A DNA stretch of 22,288 nt. Origin: CAYLJO01 sp964383905 (GTDB taxonomy: Bacteria; Acidobacteriota; Blastocatellia; Pyrinomonadales; Pyrinomonadaceae). Each line of letters begins with the position of its first letter. The first letter of the stretch is position 1. Positions 14,799 through 22,165 of this stretch are shown here, piece after piece. The DNA lies in NCBI GenBank assembly GCA_964383905.1, contig CAYLJO010000097.1:1-22288 (forward strand), in the 5' to 3' direction. A program made the translations under genes and the position numbers. The notes under the pieces are model-generated. The model made no database searches, was not told the origin of the DNA, and was given only the letters and a program-made list of their open reading frames with translations.

Positions 14799-15080
14799 AT
14801 GCCAAACATTTACAGAACGATGAACCATCCGGACGGATGGTCGAGATTTGCTGATTACGAAATCAGACATAACCGGATCTATCGCACCGTCAGCCACAAT
14901 GATGGATATTCAGGGGCTCCGGATTATGAGATTAGAGGTAATGATATTTACCGGACGGTGAACCACCGGCTGGGTTTGAGTAGCCTGCCGGATTATGAGA
15001 TCCACCGTGGGGAGATTTTTCGGACTATCTCTCACCCGAACGGATGGGGAGGGCTGCCCGATTATACTATTCAAAATTGA
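14799..15080 (+). CDS. Small protein of four 23-residue repeats
   Basis: 93 residues built almost entirely of four repeats with an exact 23-residue period (about 3-25, 26-48, 49-71, 72-93). Each has the pattern IYRT-x2-H-x-DG-x4-PDYEI followed by a two- or three-residue turn; repeat 3 has LG for DG and repeat 4 has NG with DYTI. Such geometry predicts a closed four-bladed or four-fold beta-sheet fold, like the 'four-fold beta flower' small proteins. That family link is from memory and not tested. There is no signal peptide and no catalytic motif; it may be a binding module. GGAGG at 14785-14789 is nine bases before the ATG. The gene stands alone, with a promoter-like region before it and a hairpin after it. 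Confidence 0.85.
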   Translation: MPNIYRTMNHPDGWSRFADYEIRHNRIYRTVSHNDGYSGAPDYEIRGNDIYRTVNHRLGLSSLPDYEIHRGEIFRTISHPNGWGGLPDYTIQN

Positions 15081-15106
15081 ACGCCGGCCTGATGTGGCCT
15101 AAGCCC

Positions 15107-15142
15107 GGGAAAGGGGCAGCTTTGAACAGTCACCCCTTTCTC
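15107..15142 (+). terminator. Probable terminator after the four-repeat protein gene
   Basis: GAAAGGGG (15109-15116) pairs with CCCCTTTC (15133-15140), extended by a G-U and a G-C pair, around a 16-base loop; TCTTAA follows. The U-run is weak, so efficiency is uncertain. From here to the DUF1800 start (15417), no gene or clear promoter is seen. Confidence 0.5.
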
Positions 15143-15416
15143 TTAACCCGGTTGGCTTCCCCATAGCCGTGTGATGAAAGCATGCGGGTGGCTGTGGACA
15201 CAGTGAGAGGGTAGCACAGAGAAAGATTCGCCGCGTCCCACCGATCGCCCCCCTCGCTCTCGTCGTCTCTTTTATCACCTGGAAGACCCGCAATTTAGAA
15301 TTTTCAACCATTTCGCACCTCCGCGCGTCTAAATTGGTGGCGGGAGGGGAATGTACGACCGCAAACGCCCACCTGAACTCCAATCAGGCTGTAAAGATCA
15401 GAAAAGCGGTGCTGAG

Positions 15417-17465
15417 ATGAAGACCTTATTAAAGAATCGTCGTCGTTCAATGGCCCTGGCCGCCCGTCATGCGGCGGCACTCATATCCATTATCACGCTC
15501 ATTTCGAGCACGCTCGTTCCCGGTGTCAACGCACAACGCGTCGAGCCGCCGCGGCTGAGCGAAGACCAGCGCATCCTGCATGTCTTAAACCGGCTCGGCT
15601 TCGGCGCGCGCCCCAATGACGTGGAGCGCGTTAAAGCGATGGGGCTGGATCGTTATATCGAACAACAACTCCACCCCGAAAGGATCAGGGATGACGTGGC
15701 GGAGGCGAAGGTCAGAGAGCTGCCTTCACTCTCGATGTCAACCCCAGAGCTTTATGCGAAGTACCCGCAGCCAGGCGCGTTAATCAGGCAGCTTCAGCGT
15801 CGTGGCGACCTGCCGGCCGACCTCTCCGCGCTCCGCCAGAATAAGGGTGCCGGGGCGACGCCGAACGCGGCCGGCGCGACGAACAATACGGCGGAAGCTT
15901 CAGCCAAAGCGGAGGGTGCGGCGGCGCAGGGTAGCGATAAAAAAGATTATCGCCAGGCGGTCCGCGATTATTATATCCAGAACAACCTGCTTCCGCCGCA
16001 ACGCATTACTGCCGAGCTGCAGGCTTCACGCATCCTGCGCGCCGTCTATAGCGAGCGGCAATTGCAGGAGGCGATGGTTGACTTCTGGGAGAACCATTTC
16101 AACATTTTCGCGAACAAGGGCGCAGACAGGTGGCTGCTCGTCTCCTACGACCGCGACACGATTCGCCCGAACGCGATGGGCAAGTTTCAGGACCTGCTCC
16201 TGGCGACCGCCGAGAGCCCGGCGATGCTCTTCTACCTTGATAATTTTCAGAGCGTGAGCCCCAACGCCCAGGTAGGAAACCGTATGGGCCAGCTTCCGCA
16301 GCGCCAGCGCAACCCGCTCTTGAATCAGATCATGCGCGGGCGCATCGGAGGCCGCGGGATGATCTTGAACCCGAATGCCGGGTTGCCGCCGCAGGGCAGC
16401 GGCGGTAATAACCGGCCGAACCCGCCGGCCCAAGCGCAGAAAGCACCCAAACGCGGCATCAACGAGAACTATGCGCGCGAGCTGATGGAGCTGCACACGC
16501 TCGGCGTTGACGGCGGCTACACGCAGAAGGACGTGCAGGAGGTCGCGCGCTGCCTGACGGGCTGGACTATCATGTACCCGCGCGCCAACGGTACAATGAA
16601 CGAGGACGCCGGGAAGTTCGTCTTCAATCCGCGCCTGCATGATAACGGGGAGAAGGTCGTCCTGTGCCACAAGATTCCTGCGGGGGGCGGAGTGAACGAC
16701 GGCCTGATGGTGATCGATATCCTCGCGCATCATCCTTCGACGGCACGATTCATCGCGACCAAGCTCTGTCGCCACTTCGTCACGGATAACCCATCGCCCG
16801 AGCTTGTCGCACGCGTCGCCGCGGCCTTCACGAAGAGCGACGGCGATATACGCGAGACCATGCGCGCCGTCATCACCTCGCCCGAGTTCAATTCGCCCGC
16901 GGCGTATCGCGCCAAGATCAAGACGCCCTTCGAACTGGTCACGAGCGCGATCAGAGCACTCGGGGGCGAGACTAACGGCGCTCAGCCGATTCACCAGTGG
17001 ATGGCGAAGATGGGCCAACCGCTCTACGGCTATCAGGCGCCGACCGGTTACCCGGACACGGCCGAATATTGGGTGAACACCGGCTCGTTACTGGAGCGAT
17101 TGAATTTCGGCTTGGCGCTGGCGAGCAATCGCATTCCGGGCACACATGTTGATCTCGCGCGGTTCGTTGGCAGCGAAGCGGCGAACGGCCCCGCGGCGGA
17201 CAAAACGCGCGTGTTAGATCGTTTCCTGAACGTGATTCTACAGGGCGATGTTTCGCCAAACACGAAACAGACACTGCTCAAACAGGTGAGCGAGCAGGCG
17301 GCCGCGCCGACGGCCAAAACAGAGATGGATAGGTTAGCCGATACGGAGGTCAACGTCCGCGCGGCGCGGCGAGAAATAGCGCGCACCGACGCAACCGTCG
17401 GTAATCCGGAAGTCACCAAAATCGTCGGCCTGATTCTCGGCTCGCCGGAGTTTCAAAGGCAGTAG
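15417..17465 (+). CDS. DUF1800 family exported protein
   Basis: DUF1800 protein of about 682 residues, a family of unknown biochemistry that is regularly paired with DUF1501. The N-terminus is a basic region then a hydrophobic signal (LISIITLISSTLVPGVNAQ). DUF1800 features in order: ILHVLNRLGFGARPNDVERV near residue 55, MVDFWENHFNIF near 220, a central NYARELMELHTLGVDGGYTQKDVQEVARCLTGW near 355, LCRHFV near 450, and YPDTAEYWVN near 550. Two low-complexity inserts, Ala/Gly/Thr-rich near 145-175 and Gly/Asn/Pro-rich near 315-345, make it longer than many relatives. I favour ATG 15417 because the signal peptide starts there; ATG 15351, with a GGGAGGGG too close to it, would add 22 residues. It is the first gene of a pair with DUF1501. 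Confidence 0.9.
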   Translation: MKTLLKNRRRSMALAARHAAALISIITLISSTLVPGVNAQRVEPPRLSEDQRILHVLNRLGFGARPNDVERVKAMGLDRYIEQQLHPERIRDDVAEAKVRELPSLSMSTPELYAKYPQPGALIRQLQRRGDLPADLSALRQNKGAGATPNAAGATNNTAEASAKAEGAAAQGSDKKDYRQAVRDYYIQNNLLPPQRITAELQASRILRAVYSERQLQEAMVDFWENHFNIFANKGADRWLLVSYDRDTIRPNAMGKFQDLLLATAESPAMLFYLDNFQSVSPNAQVGNRMGQLPQRQRNPLLNQIMRGRIGGRGMILNPNAGLPPQGSGGNNRPNPPAQAQKAPKRGINENYARELMELHTLGVDGGYTQKDVQEVARCLTGWTIMYPRANGTMNEDAGKFVFNPRLHDNGEKVVLCHKIPAGGGVNDGLMVIDILAHHPSTARFIATKLCRHFVTDNPSPELVARVAAAFTKSDGDIRETMRAVITSPEFNSPAAYRAKIKTPFELVTSAIRALGGETNGAQPIHQWMAKMGQPLYGYQAPTGYPDTAEYWVNTGSLLERLNFGLALASNRIPGTHVDLARFVGSEAANGPAADKTRVLDRFLNVILQGDVSPNTKQTLLKQVSEQAAAPTAKTEMDRLADTEVNVRAARREIARTDATVGNPEVTKIVGLILGSPEFQRQ

Positions 17466-17467
17466 TC

Positions 17468-17501
17468 AAGTTTCGAGCCCGATGTCTTTAGCTCGAAACT
17501 T
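17468..17501 (+). repeat. Intercistronic hairpin between DUF1800 and DUF1501 genes
   Basis: Perfect 11-bp arms (AAGTTTCGAGC and its complement) with a 12-base loop fill most of the 54-bp gap. No U-run follows; the DUF1501 ribosome-binding site GAGGTGA starts four bases later. It probably protects or separates parts of a shared mRNA and so sets the ratio of the two proteins. Confidence 0.6.
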
Positions 17502-17519
17502 AATAGAGGTGATAGAGCA

Positions 17520-18791
17520 ATGAGTATGAATCGAAGATTTTTCCTGAAGTCGGGGGGCATCGCCCTCGCGAGTATTGGCATGATGAGCGGCGCGCCGTCG
17601 TTCCTCGAGCGCACCGCGCTCGCGCAGACCCGAAGTCGCACGACGGGCGGGCGGCGTAAGACATTAATCACAATTTTTCAGCGTGGCGCGGTCGACGGCC
17701 TCAACGTGGTGGTGCCGCACGGCGAGCATGCTTATTACGATTTGCGTCCGACCATTGCGATCCCGCGACCGCAGGGGACAAACGCCGAGGCGGCGATCGA
17801 CCTGGATGGGTTCTTTGGCCTGCACCCGGCACTGGCAATGTTCAAGCCGCTGTGGGATTCAAGGCAACTGGCGATTGTGGATGCGGTCGGCTCGCCCGAC
17901 AACACACGCTCACACTTCGACGCTCAGGACTATATGGAATCGGCCACACCGGGCGTTAAATCGACGACCGACGGCTGGCTCAATCGCTACCTGCAGAGCA
18001 GCTCTGAGGCGAAGGCCTCGCCGTTCCGCGCCGTCTCGATGACGCAGAACCTACCGCGTACACTGCAGGGCCGCGCGCCCGCGCTGGCGATCTCGAACCT
18101 CGCTGATTTCACCATCCGCGCCGGCGCCTACTCGGCGAGCCTGCAAGGCGGGTTTGAATCCATCTATGATCAGAGCGTCAACGACGTCCTGCACGGTACG
18201 GGCCGTGAGACCTTTGAGGCGGTCAACTTTTTAAAGAGAATGAACCCGTCGCAGTATAAACCCGAAAATGGTGCGCAGTATCCAAAGAGCCCCTTCGGCA
18301 ATTCGCTGCTACAGATTGCGCAGTTAATTAAATCTGGTGTCGGGATGGAAGTCGCCTTCACGGACATTGGCGGCTGGGACACACACGTCAACGAAGGCAG
18401 TGCGCGCGGCCAGTTGGCTGCCCGCCTGCTGGATTTCGGCTCGGGCCTGAGCGCACTCGTCAAAGACCTCGGCCCACACATGGATGATGTGGTGATCCTG
18501 ACGATGTCGGAGTTCGGCCGCACGGTCCGCGAAAACGGCAACCGCGGCACGGATCACGGCCACGCCAACGCCATGTTCGTCATTGGCAACAGCGTGCGCG
18601 GTGGCCGCGTCTATGGAAGGTGGCCGGGTCTCAAGAACGGTGACCTCTACGAGGGGCGTGACCTGGCCCTGACGACCGATTTCCGAGACGTGTTCGGCGA
18701 AGTGCTCCAGGGGCATCTCGGCAATACGAGCATGCAAACGGTTTTCCCCGGCTACGCATCGAGCGCCTCGAAATTCCCCGGCGTGCTCTGA
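17520..18791 (+). CDS. DUF1501 family protein with Tat signal
   Basis: 423-residue DUF1501 protein, a family structurally related to the alkaline phosphatase/sulfatase superfamily but of unknown role. The N-terminus MSMNRRFFLKSGGIALAS is a twin-arginine signal (Arg5-Arg6), with cleavage probably after TALAQ near residue 36. It is therefore exported folded, perhaps with a metal cofactor. DUF1501 landmarks: FQRGAVDGLNVVVPHGE near 60, GFFGLHPALAMFKPLW near 97, HFDAQDYMESATPG near 136, TDIGGWDTHVNEG near 280, TMSEFGRTVRENGNRGTDHGHANAMFVIG near 328, and FPGY at the end. GAGGTGA lies seven bases before ATG 17520. The conserved Asp/His residues of these motifs are intact. It is co-transcribed with DUF1800, and the two gene products probably act together at the cell envelope. 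Confidence 0.92.
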   Translation: MSMNRRFFLKSGGIALASIGMMSGAPSFLERTALAQTRSRTTGGRRKTLITIFQRGAVDGLNVVVPHGEHAYYDLRPTIAIPRPQGTNAEAAIDLDGFFGLHPALAMFKPLWDSRQLAIVDAVGSPDNTRSHFDAQDYMESATPGVKSTTDGWLNRYLQSSSEAKASPFRAVSMTQNLPRTLQGRAPALAISNLADFTIRAGAYSASLQGGFESIYDQSVNDVLHGTGRETFEAVNFLKRMNPSQYKPENGAQYPKSPFGNSLLQIAQLIKSGVGMEVAFTDIGGWDTHVNEGSARGQLAARLLDFGSGLSALVKDLGPHMDDVVILTMSEFGRTVRENGNRGTDHGHANAMFVIGNSVRGGRVYGRWPGLKNGDLYEGRDLALTTDFRDVFGEVLQGHLGNTSMQTVFPGYASSASKFPGVL

Positions 18792-18806
18792 AGATGGCAA
18801 AAGGTA

Positions 18807-18863
18807 AAAGTAAAAATGCAAAAGGAAGGTGACAATCCAGCCTTCCTTTTGCATTTTTACTTT
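18807..18863. terminator. Perfect 23-bp inverted repeat after the DUF1501 gene
   Basis: Arms at 18807-18829 and 18841-18863 are exact reverse complements over 23 bp with an 11-base loop. The arms are built from AAAAGTAAAAATGC and AAAAGGAAGG-type blocks. It begins 15 bp after the stop and probably ends transcription, although the stem is far longer and more AT-rich than a usual terminator and no clear U-run lies outside it. It may be a dispersed element used as a terminator. Confidence 0.6.
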
Positions 18864-19300
18864 GCAGGTTATCTATTCCTATAGCGGGTGACAATTAACT
18901 GTATCCTGTAGTGCTGATGACTAAGAAATATCACGCAAAGGCGCAAAGGCGCCAAGCAACGCGAAGAAGAGCTATAATCAATCGCAAACCGCGGTAAGTA
19001 ATCCAGAAATGGCTTGGCTGGTGGCTTTAAGAGACGCGGGGGCAACCAGTTCGGTAAACCAAATTTATCTCCGTATAGATTTTGTACATGGTTTGGCCAT
19101 CGACTGTAATATTAAAAGAGTACGCACGGGTACTGCTAATGTTTTGTTGCGATTTAGTTGCTGGGGTCGATGAAGTTTTATTGCAATCTAGCATTAGTCC
19201 AATATGCGAATAACGATCCGGCTTCACAAAATCTCATCATTGCGTTTCGATGATCTTATCGTTGCGCCTGATGACACGGTATCCGGTTTGCACTTACCGC
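18864..19300. other. Gene-poor, AT-richer stretch
   Basis: Apart from the CGCAAAGG repeat, the only candidate is a minus-strand frame of 66 codons starting GTG at 19227 and ending 19027, with a plausible mixed composition (TVDGQTMYKIYTEINLVYR). It has no good ribosome-binding site and no recognisable family. It may be an eroded gene fragment or chance. Base composition drops below that of the flanking genes. Confidence 0.3.
18934..18957. repeat. CGCAAAGG short tandem repeat
   Basis: Two exact CGCAAAGG units and a third, variant unit (CGCCAAGC) in a row. Short CGCAAAG-type tandem units are scattered through intergenic DNA of many environmental bacteria, and this looks like one example. Confidence 0.55.
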
Positions 19301-19335
19301 TACCTGCCCTCGCAGGTAATAGGGAGGTACCTATT
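19301..19335 (+). promoter_or_regulatory. Structured leader covering the ribosome-binding site of the response regulator
   Basis: Two adjacent hairpins: TACCTGC/GCAGGTA (19301-19318) and AATAGG/CCTATT (19318-19335). The Shine-Dalgarno GGGAGGT (19322-19328) lies in the second stem and its loop. The upstream TACCTGCC could instead pair with GGGAGGTA apart from one mismatch, hiding the site. This permits two mutually exclusive states, but function is inferred. Confidence 0.4.
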
Positions 19336-19336
19336 C

Positions 19337-19819
19337 ATGGGCAGCTATACAGATTACCAAAGGACCCAGGAAGAACATGATCGGTCACGGACGGGAGTTG
19401 GAGCGCAAGAATCGAGAGGTGGGTTTACAGAGGCGTCCGATGGCGCGCCGACTATTTTAGTGGTCGAAGATGAAGACGCGGTCCGGGAGATTTTGCAGGA
19501 GATCCTTGAAATGGATGGCTATCACGTGCTGGCGGTGTCCAACCCCCTCGCGGCGCTTCCTGTCATAGAACAGTATGCGGGGTCGATTCAACTGATGGTG
19601 ACCGACGTATCCCTGCCGCAGATGAGCGGCGATAGATTGGCCGCGCAGTTGAGGATGGTGCGTCCACAGGCCAAGGTACTCTATATATCCGGATTTCCAG
19701 AGCAGGAAGTCTTTGATCACAAGCCGGGGAAGGGAACCGTAGGATTTCTTCAGAAGCCCTTTACGGTGGATGCTCTGGCCAGTAAGCTGCGCCAGATGCT
19801 GACCGATAACGCTGGATAA
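19337..19819 (+). CDS. Stand-alone receiver-domain response regulator
   Basis: 160-residue single-domain response regulator. After a 37-residue polar N-terminal extension, a CheY-like receiver domain runs to the end: acidic pocket Glu44-Asp45 (ILVVEDEDAVRE), phospho-acceptor Asp90 (LMVTDVSLPQMSG), switch Ser118 (VLYISGF) and Lys140 in FLQKPFT. All catalytic positions are present, so it should be phosphorylated. The LYISGF and FLQKPF motifs are typical of receivers attached to hybrid histidine kinases. There is no output domain, so it would act by protein contact or in a phosphorelay, and no kinase is nearby. I start at ATG 19337 because GGGAGGT precedes it by eight bases; the longer upstream frame passes through the leader hairpins. 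Confidence 0.9.
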   Translation: MGSYTDYQRTQEEHDRSRTGVGAQESRGGFTEASDGAPTILVVEDEDAVREILQEILEMDGYHVLAVSNPLAALPVIEQYAGSIQLMVTDVSLPQMSGDRLAAQLRMVRPQAKVLYISGFPEQEVFDHKPGKGTVGFLQKPFTVDALASKLRQMLTDNAG

Positions 19820-19820
19820 C

Positions 19821-19833
19821 GGCCGGTCCGGCC
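19821..19833. repeat. Short GC hairpin between convergent genes
   Basis: GGCCGG-T-CCGGCC directly follows the response-regulator stop, in the 66-bp gap before the convergent CMD-like gene. It lacks a U-run and is at most a weak terminator. Confidence 0.3.
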
Positions 19834-19885
19834 CTGTGTTGATACAGCTTCGGAGTCCTACAGCATAACCTTTCGTCAATTTAGC

Positions 19886-20263
19886 TCACACGCTCTCGCG
19901 AAATACCTTGTCTGCCATGGCCAGGCCCTCCCAGCAGGCCGGGAAGCCGGCATAGGGAGCGATGTGCAGGAGTGTCTCGATGATCTCTTGTTTGGTGGCG
20001 CCGTTATTAAGGGCCATGCGAATATTCAATTCCAGTCCGAGCGGGCGACCCATGGCCGCAAGTGTCGCGATCGTTACCAGGCTTTTGGTGCGCCGGTCCA
20101 GTTGTGGCCGGCTCCAGATCTCGCCCGACAGGAATTCCACGACATATTCTTCAAAGTCCGGACAGATCTCGCGCCACCGGTGGCGTGTCTGTTCAGCGCG
20201 CTCCGGCCCGAGCATCTGATCCAGCAGTTTAAGTCCACGCTCCTTACGATCAGACAGGTCCAT
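19886..20263 (-). CDS. Carboxymuconolactone decarboxylase family protein
   Basis: 125-residue protein of the CMD family (PF02627). Features: an N-terminal helix (KERGLKLLDQMLGPERAE), FLSGEIWSRPQLDRRTKSLVTIATLAAMGRP, LELNIRMALNNGATKQEIIETLLHIAPYAGFPA, and a C-terminal WEGLAMADKVF helix. This is the layout of 4-carboxymuconolactone decarboxylase itself, including the conserved His in LLHIAPYAGFPA. The CxxC of the AhpD peroxidase branch is absent, so a decarboxylase or related small-molecule role fits better than peroxidase. GGGAGG lies before the ATG with short spacing. It is 25 bp after the SDR gene, hence the last gene of a nitrilase-SDR-CMD operon. The true substrate is unknown, as the other protocatechuate genes are not here. 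Confidence 0.88.
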   Translation of the reverse strand: MDLSDRKERGLKLLDQMLGPERAEQTRHRWREICPDFEEYVVEFLSGEIWSRPQLDRRTKSLVTIATLAAMGRPLGLELNIRMALNNGATKQEIIETLLHIAPYAGFPACWEGLAMADKVFRESV

Positions 20264-20288
20264 CGCATCCTCCCAAACGTGGCTGAAT

Positions 20289-21065
20289 TTACAAGGCGTA
20301 TCCGGCCGTCACATCAATTGACTCTCCCGTGATGTTATCCGCCTCGCCGGAAGCCAAAAAGAGGACCATGGCGGCCACATCGTCAGCCCTAACCATCCGT
20401 TTCATGGCCGTCGTATCGGTGTAGAGGCGCTCGACTTCTGCCGCCGGCTGTCCCAGTTCCTGCGCCCGCCGCTCAATAACTTCACCCATCCGCCGGCCCG
20501 CGACCGGGCCGGGGCAGACGGCGTTGACTTGAATGTTGTACTGCCCAACCTCCTGGGCCAGCGTACGTGTGAGGCCGATCAACCCCCACTTTGAGACCGC
20601 ATACGGGCTGCGCAAAGGGTAAGCGATTTTGCCGGCCACGGAGGCGATGTTAATAATTTTGCCCGACCGCCGGTTCATCATGCTCGGCAGCACGGCCCTG
20701 GAGCAGAGGAATGCCCCGGTCAGATTCACCGCCAACACTTCGTCCCACTCAGCCCGGCTGATATTGATGGCCAATGCTGTTGGGCCCGTAATCCCTGCGT
20801 TGTTGACTAAAATATCCAGACGCCCAAATTCTCGCAGCGTCGCCTCGGACATGGCGTTGACCTGGTCCTCCTGCGATACGTCGGTGACGATCGCTAGAGA
20901 GCGGCGGCCGAGCGCGTGAATCTCCTGTGACGTCGCGGCAATCTCCTCCTCGCCGCGACCAACTACCGTCACATCGGCGCCGGCGCGGGCCAGCCTTAAA
21001 GCAATCGTTCTTCCGATCGCCCGCCCGCCGCCGGTGACGATCGCTATTCGATCTTCCAGCGTCAT
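20289..21065 (-). CDS. SDR family NAD(P)-dependent oxidoreductase
   Basis: Classical short-chain dehydrogenase/reductase, 258 residues. Cofactor loop TGGGRAIG at 11-18, Asp62 in TDVS, NNAG at 88-91, and catalytic tetrad Asn114, Ser142, Tyr155 and Lys159 (YAVSK), followed by CPGP at the substrate lid. The residue after beta-2 is Arg37 (VVGRGEEE), which leans toward NADP(H), but this is a weak indication. Overall it resembles FabG-like or sugar/hydroxyacid dehydrogenases, and the substrate cannot be named. It lies between the nitrilase and CMD genes on the same strand, consistent with consecutive steps on a small molecule. The ATG at 21065 has no strong ribosome-binding site. Confidence 0.93.
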   Translation of the reverse strand: MTLEDRIAIVTGGGRAIGRTIALRLARAGADVTVVGRGEEEIAATSQEIHALGRRSLAIVTDVSQEDQVNAMSEATLREFGRLDILVNNAGITGPTALAINISRAEWDEVLAVNLTGAFLCSRAVLPSMMNRRSGKIINIASVAGKIAYPLRSPYAVSKWGLIGLTRTLAQEVGQYNIQVNAVCPGPVAGRRMGEVIERRAQELGQPAAEVERLYTDTTAMKRMVRADDVAAMVLFLASGEADNITGESIDVTAGYAL

Positions 21066-21162
21066 GTCGATGCCCAGTAAGTGCCAGCCTGCCCGCTCAG
21101 ACCAGAGGTGAGAAAAAGAAAAAATTTATCCGGAGAGCCCAAAGAAGGCAGGAAAAAGGGTG

Positions 21163-22002
21163 CTACTTGGTTGTCGCCTCGCTAATGAGGCCGTAATACT
21201 CGGGCCTGCGGTCAGCCAATCGATCCAGCTCGTACGCGCCCGCCACATTGATTATATGGTTGTCGTTGGCCTCATCCAGATTAATTTGACAGACAAGAGT
21301 CTCTTCGCGCTCACCGCTCGCCTCACAGAGGGTATCCCCGTTGTAATCTACCACCTTGCTTCTTCCGATAAAGCGCCAGCCGCGCTCCACACCAACGCGG
21401 TTTGCCGCCGCAAAGTTGATGTGGTTCTCTTGTGCGCGCGTGTTGATCACAAACTCGGGCGTGCGCCAAGCGCCGGGCGGCCAATTCGTCGGGAGGATGA
21501 TTAGCTCCGCCCCGAGGAGCTTGAGCACGCGCGACGCTTCGGGAAAACTCGCGTCGTAACAGATATTAATGCCCACCTTGCCCACGGGTAGATCAAGAAC
21601 CGTGAATGTTCGATCGCCGGGCGTGAGGAAACGGTCAACGCCGAGGTAGGGAAGGTGCACCTTACGATAGCTGCCGGCCGCGCCGCCGGGCCCCACCAGC
21701 ATCGCAGAATTGTAGAATCTCGAAGCGTCCCTTTCGATAAAGCCGGCGACCGCATGCGCGCCGGTCTCCCGGCAGGCTTCGGCGATAGCCTGCGATGAGG
21801 CCCCGTCCAGAGGCTCAGCAAACGGCACTGCCTCTTGAAGAGAATCGAAGCAATAACCTGTGATCGCGCATTCAGGGAAGACGACCAGTTCAGCCCCGCG
21901 CTCGGCCGCGTCCCGGATCCCGCCGACGATCTTGTGGCGGTTCGCAGAGGGGTTGCCGATCTCGCAGTCCATCTGAACGCACGCTATGTTGGTCTTGGCC
22001 AT
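21163..22002 (-). CDS. Carbon-nitrogen hydrolase (nitrilase superfamily)
   Basis: Nitrilase-superfamily amidase of 279 residues. The catalytic triad is Glu44 (VVFPECAITGY), Lys114 (YRKVHLPYLG) and Cys148 (INICYDASFPE), each in its family context. The length and the motif HLPYLGVDRFLTPGD resemble aliphatic amidase or carbamoyl-putrescine/ureidopropionate-type branches, but the substrate is not assigned. I start at ATG 22002 (MAKTNIACVQMD), the usual family beginning, with GGAAATAGGT just before it. ATG 22023 would add seven residues that look unlike the family. It is the first gene of the minus-strand group, 97 bp ahead of the SDR gene. Confidence 0.93.
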   Translation of the reverse strand: MAKTNIACVQMDCEIGNPSANRHKIVGGIRDAAERGAELVVFPECAITGYCFDSLQEAVPFAEPLDGASSQAIAEACRETGAHAVAGFIERDASRFYNSAMLVGPGGAAGSYRKVHLPYLGVDRFLTPGDRTFTVLDLPVGKVGINICYDASFPEASRVLKLLGAELIILPTNWPPGAWRTPEFVINTRAQENHINFAAANRVGVERGWRFIGRSKVVDYNGDTLCEASGEREETLVCQINLDEANDNHIINVAGAYELDRLADRRPEYYGLISEATTK

Positions 22003-22101
22003 ACCTATTTCCGGGGGCCTCATCCTACCAGAAAATCAGCGGAGATCATCAAAAGATTTTTAACAACCTCATCTGTAAAACGCCCGGCATCTGAGCGGCT
22101 A

Positions 22102-22128
22102 TTGAATTATCGCCGGATTTGGTATAGA
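22102..22128 (+). promoter_or_regulatory. Weak candidate promoter for the right-edge gene
   Basis: TTGAAT and TATAGA lie 15 bp apart (17 bp if the -35 is read as TATTGA), about 38 bases before the ATG of the last gene. The -10 is good and the spacing is poor. Confidence 0.3.
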
Positions 22129-22165
22129 AGCACCTTGCGATCTACTCAAAAGAGAGCTTGATGAT

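Noticed and set aside
14799..15010. DNA-level tandem repeat or CRISPR-like array
   Set aside because: The 69-bp periodicity comes from protein repeats; the DNA copies have diverged at synonymous and other sites, and no spacer structure exists.
15099..15383. 94-codon minus-strand frame between the repeat protein and the DUF1800 gene
   Set aside because: No family resemblance, no ribosome-binding site, and it runs through the predicted terminator.
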